64,000 bases of DNA from Panax quinquefolius (taxonomy: Eukaryota; Streptophyta; Magnoliopsida; Apiales; Araliaceae), in NCBI GenBank assembly GCA_020205615.1, contig JAINUW010000697.1:434001-498000 (forward strand). The letters run 5' to 3'. The notes beneath the pieces were generated by a model that was not told the DNA's origin, made no database searches, and saw only the letters and a list, made by a program, of their open reading frames with translations. This document shows, in pieces, positions 32,602-42,714 of this stretch (positions are counted from its first letter, which is position 1; every line of letters starts with the position of its first letter). The position numbers and the translations under genes are program-made.

Positions 32602-33322
32602 TTGGTTATTTCCTTGATAAAAATTTTAAGGTGGAAATGTATGGGGATGGTGACTCATCTGAGAAGATGATCAACAGCACCTTCCGACATCCACAGGAGA
32701 CGGACCAAGTCAAGGAAGAAGGCATGGAGAGGCATCTTGATCGGCCAATCGATGATGATGGCCCGACCATCATCGACTTTTGCTTTTACTTAAAGCAAAA
32801 GTCTTTTACTTTTAGTAAATGTAAAAGTAAAAGTAAAAGAATAACTTTTGCTTTTACTTAAGTTAAATGTTTTTAACTTAGTTAAATGTTTCTTACATTT
32901 ACCCATGTAAAAGTAAATGTAGAATAACTTTTGCTTTTACTTAAGTTAAATGTTTTAACTTAGTTAAATGTTTCTTACATTTACCCATGTAAAGTAAATG
33001 TAAAATGTTTTTACATTTACTTTTAATGGGTAAATGTAAGAAACATTTAACTAAGTTAAAAACATTTAACTTAAGTAAAAGCAAAAGTTATTCTTTTACT
33101 TTTAATTTTACATTTACTAAAGTAAAAGACTTTTGCTTTAAGTAAAAGCAAAAGTCGATGACGGTGGGACCATCACTATTCGGCCGATCAAGAAGATTCT
33201 CTGGCTTCTTCCTCGACTTGGTCCATCTCTCTGGATGATTTAAGGTGTCATTGATCATCTTTAGATGAGTCACCATCCCCATACATTTTCAATTTTAAAA
33301 TTTTTATCCAGGAAATAACCAA
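32602..33322. repeat. ~720-bp near-perfect inverted repeat in the EPRV
   Basis: The left arm starts TTGGTTATTTCC (about 32602) and the right arm ends GGAAATAACCAA (33322). The arms pair throughout, with the centre near 33005. They carry 'gatgatcaacag' (32666), the GACCAAGTC / GACTTGGTC pair, and blocks rich in TTTTACTTT/AAAGTAAAA. An ~81-bp tandem duplication (about 32840-32920 and 32922-33001) sits in the left arm near the centre. Similar TTTTACTTTAGTAAAAT motifs occur at 45600-45685, so the arms derive from the viral intergenic/promoter region. Confidence 0.85.
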
Positions 33323-33324
33323 TA

Positions 33325-33945
33325 ATGATAAAAGGAGTAATATTCAAGATACCTATTACAATAAACCTAAGTCATCTAAGAAAAAATCATATAAAAAATC
33401 AAAGAAATATGATAACAATGAAAATTATCATCGTCACAATTCAGGTAGAAAGGACACTATAAAAGTGAATGTAGAGTCAAGCAAAAACTAGCCCAATTAA
33501 ATATTTCATTATATATATATATAATCACACTTTCCCAATTATCAATATTATGGTTTGAATAAGGTTTGAAATAAATGACCCTGAATTAAAAACTTAGTAT
33601 TTGAAGCAATTAAAAGATTTGTTAACCAAAGATAAAAAAGTCACTGATAAGGTTCTTAGAGCCAAAGAAAAACCAATTTTCAGTCTCAATAAAACTCTTG
33701 AAAGATTTAAGTCTCCTAAGAAAAGAAATACCCCTCCCGAATTAAATGAAGAAGTTAATAAACTTAAGAAAGAAATTTCTAACTTAAAATTAGATATTTC
33801 TAACTTAAGAAAAGAGATTGATGATAAAAAATCAGATCTTCAAGTTCATGATTCTTTGTCTAGTGATGAGAGTCACGGTGAACCAGAATCATCATGGCAC
33901 AAATCGTACCTTGTCCACCAAAGGATAAACCATTTGGGAAATTGA
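33325..33945 (+). pseudogene. EPRV fragment: degraded Cys-His region and coiled-coil-like region (copy 1)
   Basis: 33325-33490 repeats 35325-35500 (Lys/Ser-rich basic stretch before a zinc finger), but here the Cys residues of the finger are lost. 33575-33895 repeats about 35750-36065 (LKDLLTKDKK, SNLKLDISNLRKEIDD). The acidic segment present between them in copy 2 is deleted. The open stretch 33601-33945 is a heptad-rich, coiled-coil-like fragment, not a host gene. Confidence 0.75.
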
Positions 33946-35215
33946 CTCTTGAATTTGTGGTCAAACTGAAAAAATCACGAATGACTATGATCTTCATTTT
34001 GATGAAGCATAATTTTATGCCAAGCCTCAATATAATCATAATAGCAGAAAGAACTAGTGTGATTAGAAAGTGACTTGAGATCGGAAGGATGACTACCCCA
34101 ATCAGACAGATTGAGAACTTGCTTAATATATAACTGAAGGAGCTAAAGAACTGGAAATGTCTTCAATGATAACTGGGGTTCTAGTATGTTTAAAACTAAT
34201 TTTAACAGTTCCATCAGAAAACTATTGAATGTTTTCAATATTTAACAAATTGTTAACTATGGGCTGCTGTGGTAATTCATTCGGCAAAGTCCATTGATTA
34301 GGTAAAGTAATATCCTTCCAAAGAATTGTTCTTGGGATCTGGATATTAGCATCACTAGTTGAACTTTGAATTAAAACTATTTGATCTTTTGGACTTTTAT
34401 TAAGAGCATGAACGTTTAAGTTTAATTTCATTGTTTTATAGTAAATTCTGTAAATCAAAGCAATGGGTTGAGATCCTTCAATCATTTGAGTAATCTCTCC
34501 ATCAGTTTTAATATTTAATGATAAAGCTTTGAATAAGTTTTGATCACTAAGACTCAAGGTGAAATCAGGAAAGCAATTGAAATGGATAGGTCTATTATGC
34601 AAGCTTGCTTCCATGGCACCGATAATGCTGGGATAATAATTCAAAAATCTAGCATCTTTTTCCCACCAAGACCTAAGAATACCAGTAAAACCACTAGCTA
34701 TTAATTCAACTATATCTGATTGAGATAAAGAGTTGAATTTGGTAATATATTTTATTGGCTACCATAGACATATGATTAAGTTTATTAAGAATTTCTTGTT
34801 CACCAAATCCATCTATATTCCATTCATAAATCTTATTAGAGGACACGAGAACCTATTTATCTAGATTTCTCTCTTGAATCTGTAGATCCGGAGGAGTTGG
34901 TGCAGAGTACCAATTTCGGTAATACTTGTGTTATTGACAGTTAATTTATTTAGCTGTTCATTAAGGTATGAAATGGATGAGTGATTAGAGTGATCCGAAG
35001 AACTTTTGTTATCATCATCTGATTCAACATGATCGATAACAGCAATGGTTCCACTTGGACCTGGTTCTGTTTTAAGTTTTTTAAATAGCTTTTAAATAGA
35101 TTGGACCAATTCACTTTCTTTGTTAGGTAAACTTAGATTATATCTGTTTTCTGGTAACTTAATTAAAGGTTGTTCAAGCTTTGAATCAGGTTTTTTAATA
35201 TTTCCTTCTTCAAAT
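33946..35215 (-). pseudogene. EPRV fragment: coat- and movement-protein-like pieces, inverted
   Basis: On the minus strand, from 35215 downwards, an acidic linker (GPSGTIAVIDHVESDDD) is followed by pieces resembling pararetroviral coat protein (GFGEQEILNKLNHMSMV; ELIASGFTGILRSWW). These join, near 34650, a 140-residue open piece (34222-34644) resembling the movement protein family (MEASLHNRPIHFNCFPDF; ALIYRIYYKTMKLN). In typical genomes movement precedes coat protein, so the order shows a rearrangement. Stops occur throughout. The family calls come from overall motif style and a profile search is needed to confirm them. Confidence 0.6.
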
Positions 35216-36302
35216 TGTGAACAGTATGGTTTACCGCCAGTTGCTCCCTCTAGAATAAAGCACAGGCATAAGAGTAAACATATTGAGTCACATAAAAGTC
35301 ATAAGCGTCGTAAGAAAAAATACAATAATGATAAAAGGAGTAATATTCAAGATACCTATTACAATAAACCTAAGTCATCTAAGAAAAAATCATATAAAAA
35401 ATCAAAGAAATATGATAAAAGTAAAATTGTCTGTCACAATTGTGGGCAGAAAGGACACTATAAAAGTGAATGTAGAGTCAAGCAAAAACTAGCCTAATTA
35501 AATATTTCAGTCGAAGATACAGAACAATTATTAGAATTAATGAGAATCGAAAATAACAGTGGTAGTGATGAAGAAGCTTCTGATATTCCAGAATCTTCTA
35601 GTAATAATACATCTAACGATGATTCTGATAGTGAAAATGAAGTCACTATATGTATAGAAATTGCAATAAAAATTGTTGTAAAAGAGTTAGTGTAATTATA
35701 AAAGAAGAAGAAGAAAGTTCTTTATTAGTTGATTTAATCAGTAAAATAAATGACCCTGAATTAAAAACTCAGTATTTGAAGCAATTAAAAGATTTGTTAA
35801 CCAAAGATAAAAAAAGTCACTGATAAGGTTCTTAGAGCCAAAGAAAAACCAATTTTCAGTCTCAATAAAACTCTTGAAAGATTTAAGTCTCCGGTAAAAG
35901 AAATTACCCTCCATGAATTAAATCAAGAAGTTAATAAACTTAAGAAAGAAATTTCTAACTTAAAATTAGATATTTCTAACTTAAGAAAAGAGATTGATGA
36001 TAAAAAATCAGATCTTCAAGTTCATGATTCTTCGTCTAGTGATGAGAGTCACGATGAACCAGAATCATCAGGTGCTAAAGATTCTGATCTCTTTATTCAA
36101 GGTCTCTCCCTTAAAAGAATTAAAGATATTACTATTCAAAAATGGTATATCTCTATTAATTTAGTTATCGATAAAACGTTCTCTGTGCAGCTCCCTGCCT
36201 TAGTTGATACTGGTGCAGATTTGAACTGTATTCAAGAAGGTATTATCCCCACACGATATTATAAGAAGACTAGTGAAAAACTAAACTCAGCTAATGGCAG
36301 TT
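35216..36302 (+). pseudogene. EPRV fragment: CCHC finger, acidic and coiled-coil-like regions, aspartic protease
   Basis: A basic Lys-rich stretch precedes the CCHC finger CHNCGQKGHYKSEC (35432-35473). A Ser/Asp/Glu-rich segment (35520-35640) and the coiled-coil-like region (35750-36065) follow, with a frameshift at an A-run near 35813. A retropepsin-like DTGA active site lies at 36206-36217 within PALVDTGADLNC, and ILGLPF near 36403 is the expected second motif. A stop falls in the middle of the protease near 36302. The order finger, protease, RT is that of a pararetroviral polyprotein. Confidence 0.75.
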
Positions 36303-36479
36303 AAATGGAAATAAAATATAAATTACCTAATGTACATATTTGTCAAGACAGTATGTGTTTTAAGACCTCATTTGTCTTAGTTCGCAATCTTACTGACAAA
36401 ATCATTTTAGGTTTACCATTTATCTATTTATTATACCCATTTACTACTAGTAATAAAGGTTTAAGTTAGTAACATTTAG

Positions 36480-36835
36480 GGAAAATGATTACATTTAAAT
36501 TCTTAATCAAACCAAAAGAAAGAGATTTAAAATTTATCAAGAAGAATCAATTTCTAAATCATTAAATCATTAAATTGCAAAGTTACCCACCTAAATTTCC
36601 TTAAAGAAGAAGTTAGGTATCGCAAGTTGAAGAACAACTTAAGAGTAACAGAGTCCAAGAAAAGATAAAAGAATTAAAAGATTATTTATTAAAAAACTTA
36701 TGTTCTGATTCTCCCAATGCTTTTTGGCATAGGAAGAAGCACACAGTTAGGTTACCATATGCTAAGGAATTTAAAGAACATTTAATTCCCACTAAAGCTA
36801 GACCTATTCAAATGAGTCATGAATGTGATCCTTAC
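36480..36835 (+). pseudogene. EPRV fragment: start of the reverse transcriptase
   Basis: A stop-containing linker is followed by an open piece with AFWHRKKHTVRLPYAKEF and PTKARPIQM, resembling the segment just before the pararetroviral RT fingers. It ends around 36835 and the rest of RT and RNase H is absent. The following ~120 bp (36836-36958), up to Tekay-3, are unrecognised. Confidence 0.6.
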
Positions 36836-36958
36836 GGCACAATCGGTCTTCAAGATGCTCAAGATCCATTTTCTTTCCTACAGTAATAAATCAAAGTGTG
36901 ATGTGACATATTTGCCCGGCAATGACCTCTGTCACCAACCTCGGTCATTGCTTTTCTT

Positions 36959-39659
36959 TGTGGCGCCCCAAAATAGGTCCATTCCATCCAACCCATTCTG
37001 AGTCGCCAAATACATGGTACAGAAATAACTACAACTTTATTATTACAACATATAAACTGTGAGTTTAAATACAGATATTGCCATCTAGACAATATCCACA
37101 CGTAAATAAATCCCCATCATAATTATTGATACATTATTTTACAAAAATGGTGAGGACTACTAAACAACTCTCTCTAGAACCTTCATTCCATACCCCAACT
37201 AGTACTCGCTACATTCTCGCCTCCTGAGAAGAAAAATGGAACAAAAAGGAAAAGGGTGAGCTCAACTAGCCCAGTAAAGAATATTATGACTAAGATAATA
37301 TGCAACAAATTACCGTTAGTCTTCAACAGGGAAAAATCTAATAGAATACAATAGACAACAAATTTTAAATCAATATTCGCAGCGAAAATAATAATTCATT
37401 AGAAGAGTTAAGTAGAGAATGCAAACTACTATCTTCTATGTATGAATTTAAAAGTTCATCGTCTATCTTTTACCCGTAACATCAATCAATATACATCGGA
37501 ATCAAATATTCATCTTTGCACTCTGAGCCAAAGATATTCATCGATTATGGTCATGTTCATCTAAACACCATTCATCTTTTGCACTACTACCAAAGATATT
37601 CTTGAGAAATCATTCATCTTTGCACTACAAAGCCAAAGATATTCAATAATATCATCATTTAAAGCTGGAGGATGATGAAAAATATTTTTAAAGAAACGAA
37701 TCCAGTGAAACAAAATGACAAGGATTAAGGATTAAGGATTCGTACTTTGTTTTATCCATGTTCAAAAATACCTCAAAAATAATCATAATGGTGTAAAATT
37801 CAAGAATGATCAAAACATGGATACAATCAAAGCTAGTATCCAGAATAAATATTTTGGACAAAAAGAAGAAATTTTATTTTTCGGTGAATAGTGCCGTATA
37901 CGTGAATAGTGCCGTATACGTGAATAGTAACTCCGACACCAAAAGATAGAAATTTCCCAAAAAACATCTTCACACTTCATGAATAGTACTCGTGAATAGT
38001 AACTCGTGAATAAGAACTCATGAATAGTAACCCAGACATGAAAAAGTTCCAAATTTGATAAAAAGTTCCAAACTAATATTTCAAAGATAATGATATTGAA
38101 GAAATAATATCATTTGAGAAGAAAATAACATCCCTTACCTCGAAAAGACAAGATTTAATCAAACACCGGATATAGGCTATGACTTGGACTTGCACCGTGA
38201 TAGCAATACTCAAAGTATACTAAAAATACTCACAAGAATACGCTCGATAATATAGAGAGAAAACTTCAGCTTCGGTGTGATTTTCAATTCTAACCCAAGA
38301 CCCTATTTATAGAAATCGCTAGAACACCAAAGTAGAAAATTGAATATAATAATATTATATATAAACAAAATTCATACACCCACATCTTGAATCTGAATTC
38401 AGCCACCATGCACATGTTAAATATGCCCACAACATATAAAAAACGCTTTTATTAATAAAAATAAATAAAACTTCCAAAATCAATTATTTGGAACTTCGTA
38501 ACTTCAATAATTCATAATAAATAGCCATTTTATCAGAAAATTCAAATCTCGACTTTTTATAGGAAATTCAATTTCTACAACTTTGCGTAAGAAAGTTTTC
38601 CAAATTCCAAACAGAAATTATTTGAAATCCACATACGGACAATTTTATGTGCTATAATCAAATTTCAATCAAGAAATGGGGTCCAGAGACATGTTTAACA
38701 TGTTTTAAACATTTATTGCAACAAAAATACTATTCCTCCTCAGATACTCATATATCCCACATTCGTTGTAAAATATCACCGTTAATATATTATTAAAATA
38801 ATATATTTAAATGAATTATTTTATCGAAAAAGATAAAATATTAATTTTGAACAATTGTCATTTTAAAATTTTCTCCATCTATATCCACATAAAATCAATA
38901 TTTTCCTCATCATATAAATCAATAATTAATTATTCACAAATAATATTACGTAATCACATTATTGACAACCGTGTAGTTCCTGTGAAAGAGGGGGCTTTCC
39001 AATAAGGATCTCTCCTTATTGGCGTGTAATTAGTGACCAAACCTCTCCTTAGATGTAACTTTCTAGACATTGCCAATAATGTTATCTAATAATATTATTC
39101 AGATAATATGAATTATTGCTTCGATAATAAAAAATATTTGGGTAATGACAATTATCAAACAACAAAGAATATAAAATATCAACGCAACAATTATTAAATC
39201 AATAAAATAATTGAACAAGAATTATCGTAACAATTATCGAGTAGTGCCTTCACGTAAGAATCAATAATTGGTGCAATACTGCGGTGCTACTCGCTCAACA
39301 ACGCAGATATTATTAGTGTGTTTTAACCACCGGTATTCCAACAAGATAATCAGTAATAACTACGCCTGCTATTTATAAACAACTTATATTTGTCGTTTTC
39401 TTCATCAAATCGCTTTTCGTTATGGGGCCCACAAAAGATCGCGCTGGCGTCAGATGAATATTCTCGACAAAGATTGAATATTCCACGACCACCAAACTAA
39501 TATTCTCCTAACAATAATGAATATTTTATCACCACTTGCTTATTTAAAATATTTATGATTTTACTCATAACTAACCACATTAATCAAATCCACCCTTACT
39601 ATTTCAAAATAATAAATAAAGGAAATTCCTTTTTTATTTAAAAATTTTGAGGTCTTACA
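36959..39659 (-). repeat. Tekay-3 3' LTR
   Basis: It runs from TGTGGCGCCCC (36959) to GAGGTCTTACA (39659). It contains the conserved block at 37255-37275, 'tttgcactac...ccaaagatattc' repeats (37500-37640), a 'gtgaatagtaact' array (37880-38035), and a TATA box on the minus strand at 38304-38311. Confidence 0.88.
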
Positions 39660-39900
39660 ACCTCCCTCCTTATGAAATTTCGTCCTCGAAATTGACGACG
39701 ACTGGTGTTTCAAAAGATGAGAATACCTCGCTTTCATTTTCGTTTCCAACTTCCGTGTCATTTCCTTAATAGCATGGTTTCTCCACAAAACTTTAACTTG
39801 TGGTAAAACCTCAGACATAGGACATGTTCTTTCCTCTACAAGATCTTGACAGTACCTCCTCTCACGTTAAGTCTTCGGCTATCTCGTCCGGTTCTAACTC
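39660..39900 (-). pseudogene. Tekay-3 chromodomain remnant
   Basis: Directly after the polypurine-like tract (AGGAGGGAGGT on the minus strand), the frame contains LPQVKVLWRNHAIKEMTRKLE and KARYSHLL, matching the Tekay-1/2 chromodomain. The Trp of MTW is Arg here. Upstream lie degraded integrase C-terminal scraps to about 40040. Confidence 0.75.
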
Positions 39901-40039
39901 AATGACGTAGTTCGGGTCGTCCACATATTTACGTAACATCGATACGTGAAAAACGTTATGAACACGCGTCATACTTGGCGGTAAAATGAGTCTATAGGCC
40001 ACAGTTCCTATTCGATCGAGAATTTCAAATGGATTAATA

Positions 40040-40520
40040 AATCGAAGGTTTGAGCTTTCCTCACCTCACCGATTCTCGCTTTTGAAATAACAACTTCTTG
40101 TACCTCCTTCTTCAAATTCATCACCCGTTGTGTAGCTTGGATGACTTTAACTTTATCGATTAAAGTCGATTATACTCGTATATAATCACGTGGGTACCTA
40201 GAGTTTTCATTTCCATCTCTATTATTTGTAAATTATACTGAAATGAGTCTTTGACAATATCGTACTCGTACTTGTATACGATCTTCTACTCAACACGCCG
40301 CCTACCACGTTCGCTTTTTCCAGGATGGCATGGTCGTAACATGTCTTTGAAATAAGTCTCTTATCGAGTTTCTTCAAGCTCTTCCCACATTCTTTGCTCC
40401 ATTCGAATTTTGTATCTCTACGAGTCAATTTGCGTTAATGGAATAGCGATTCGAGAATATCCTTCAACGAATCTCGATAATAACCAACTAAGCTTCTGAA
40501 AGCTATATTATTTCGATTAC
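40040..40520 (-). pseudogene. Tekay-3 RNase H/RT scraps
   Basis: Short pieces are recognisable by comparison with Tekay-2: KANVVGGVLSRRSYTSTSTI (RNase H end, with the last Asp changed to Gly) joined to RRDTKFEWSKECGKSLKKLDKR (RT-RNase H connection). Most of both domains, including the catalytic boxes, is deleted. Confidence 0.65.
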
Positions 40521-40659
40521 CGACTTAGGTTGTTCTCAACTGTGACTCATATCCCAACCTTGGATAGCACGTTACAATGACATCTATCAGTTTACTATCG
40601 CACAAATATGGTGTCCCCTACGGAGAGTCTAGCTTCGGTGCATTCCACAAATGAAGTCA

Positions 40660-41345
40660 CCAGATAAAGGCTCAGGTACCAAATTCTATAGTTGAATTTT
40701 TAACTCCTGAAGTTCAATAGGAGCCATTCGATATGAAATTTTAGAAATGAGTTTTGTACCGGGTTCAAATTCGATACAAAATTTAATATCAGGCTTTGGG
40801 AGTAAGCCAAGAAATTTTTCAAGAAATATGTCAGGAAAAATCAATAACAACAGGAATATTATTCAAATCTGACGTGTCTTTATTTAAATCCATAACATGG
40901 ACTAAGAAAACTTGACATCCGTAATAAACGAATGACTTCATGGCTTGATATGAAAATGTTTGATTACCATGGTTTGATTGCTTGAATTCAAATAACAGGT
41001 TGCTTAGGAATATGAAAACTAACAACCTTACAAAAGTAATCAATTTCAGCATGATGAGTAGTTAACCTTAAAATCACATCAAAAGCAAATATCTCTATAG
41101 AAATAAGGTTAACAGGTAATGTGATAGTGCCAACTGAATCAAGCAAGATTTCTAAACAATGGATGTAATGAAAGTTTCACCTAACGGAGTCTCCATAAAT
41201 AGGTCAAAGTCTAATTTCTCCGTAGTCAAGTTTAAACGTTGAGCACATGCAGAGAGATAAATGAATGGGTAAAGACCCAGATCAAGTAAGGTATAAACTT
41301 CGCAAGAATTTATAAATAGCTTACCCGTGATCACCTCGTTTGGGT
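40660..41345 (-). pseudogene. Tekay-3 protease region and linker
   Basis: It is collinear with Tekay-2 19290-19920. The active site reads LLDLGLYPF instead of LFDTGSTHSF, so the DTG is lost. A stop lies inside the linker, and VRLLVFIFLSNLLFEF is a degraded counterpart of the same region in Tekay-1/2. Confidence 0.7.
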
Positions 41346-42535
41346 TCCTCGCATTATGATCACCACAACAAACGCTCTTCCCTAATCGTTGACTTTGACT
41401 TTTTCGGGATGATCTTTTGAGTCACCGTCCCCATTGAACTAGGTTTCGCCATCTTGCATAATCTCGAGCGATATGTCCTTCCTTTCCACAATTATAGCAT
41501 ACCTTGAATATTGTGGGCGCTTGACCGATATGTCCCTCTTTTCCGTGATTTGTAACATATGACCGGTGGTCGTTCTCCTCCCTTAGAACCCGATTCTTCG
41601 CCAAGACCGTCGTCTTCACATGGACGTTGTTGAATCTCCTCTTTTAAAATCTCCTCCCGACTCGCTTCTTCCATTTTCATGGCCATGTTTACCACCGAGT
41701 GGTTTCACGCTTTGTCTCGTATTCTTCTTTCTCCATTGGTTATCGTTATTCGATGATCGCTATCTTGATATGATCCTGGTTATGGTCCCTCGGTTGAACG
41801 TACTCGTTATCTCGCTTCTAACAACCGAGCCCCGCTGACAACATCCGAATAGAGAGAAAATTTATGAGAAATGAGATATCGACGTTTCACGGGTTTCAAA
41901 CCTCTCGTAAACATCGCGCCATAACGTTCCTCATTCTCCACCAATTGAGGTGCAAACCGGATAACTCGCAAACTTTGCCTCGCATCGAGACACCGTCATG
42001 TTGTTTCGCTCCCGCCTAATAAACTCCACTTCATTCATATGACGAACACTTTCGGGAAAGTATTTGTCATTAAATAGTTCTCAAACGTCTCCCAAGACAT
42101 GCCGAAAAGTTTGGATGGTACGCCATGCAGACTCCCACCGAAGAGTCCTTTCGCCATTTTAACATAAAGGTGGCGAATGGAACCTTCGTTCTCCGTGCAT
42201 CCCAAGACATCGAATATCTTGGTAATTTGCTTGACCCATGTTTCCGCCATGATCGGATCCGGCTTTCCCTTAAATTTCGTGGTCCCAACTCTTTCGCGCT
42301 TGGTCGTGACAACCCGTGAATTGCTATCATTTCCTCCTCGTATTTTGAACACGAGTCTCCTCGTCTCGATTTTGCATGAATCGCAAAAGCATCTAAACAT
42401 CCCTCGTTCATTATCTCGCTTTCATTGGTGTTGTTCACAATAGGAACATTGTCACTGTTGCACGTTCTCCTCGTTGGTGAGTACAAAGCGTCTCCACGGT
42501 CTCATTTCCATTGTTAATATTCTCGAACGACATTC
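41346..42535 (-). pseudogene. gag: Tekay-3 gag remnant
   Basis: It contains a knuckle-like VCYNCGKEGHIARDY (about 41450-41510, last Cys replaced) and capsid pieces (FKGKPDPIMAETWVKQITKIFDVLG; MSWETFENYLMTNTFPKVF) over several frames. The start would lie near 42530 on the minus strand, next to a leader equivalent to that of Tekay-2. Confidence 0.75.
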
Positions 42536-42700
42536 TCAAATCATCATAAAACAAGGGTTAATTAAGGAAATCAATATATCACATAATATCCCTATATAAT
42601 GACCAACTAACAAATAAGCTTAGGTAGGATACACTAGCGAAGGATTTACTCGTCTCTCCCTCCTAGTTCTATTCCCGATCTCCGCCTGGAGATCATATCC

Positions 42701-42714
42701 TCACCGATACCAAC
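42701..42714 (-). promoter_or_regulatory. Degenerate primer-binding site of Tekay-3
   Basis: On the minus strand TTGGTATCGGTG lies beside the 5' LTR. It is a decayed iMet-type site (TGGTATC retained). Confidence 0.6.

Noticed and set aside
33601..33945. Coiled-coil ORF as a possible host gene
   Set aside because: It is a duplicate of the EPRV block at 35750-36065 next to the protease, so it is viral debris.
36954..36958. Target-site duplication for Tekay-3
   Set aside because: The five bases on each side (TTCTT and CTGCT) do not match at any small shift I tried.
37500..37660. Spaced short repeats ('catctttgcactac...ccaaagatattc') resembling a CRISPR-like array
   Set aside because: The units are degenerate, lie within a plant LTR, vary in spacing and have no associated genes.
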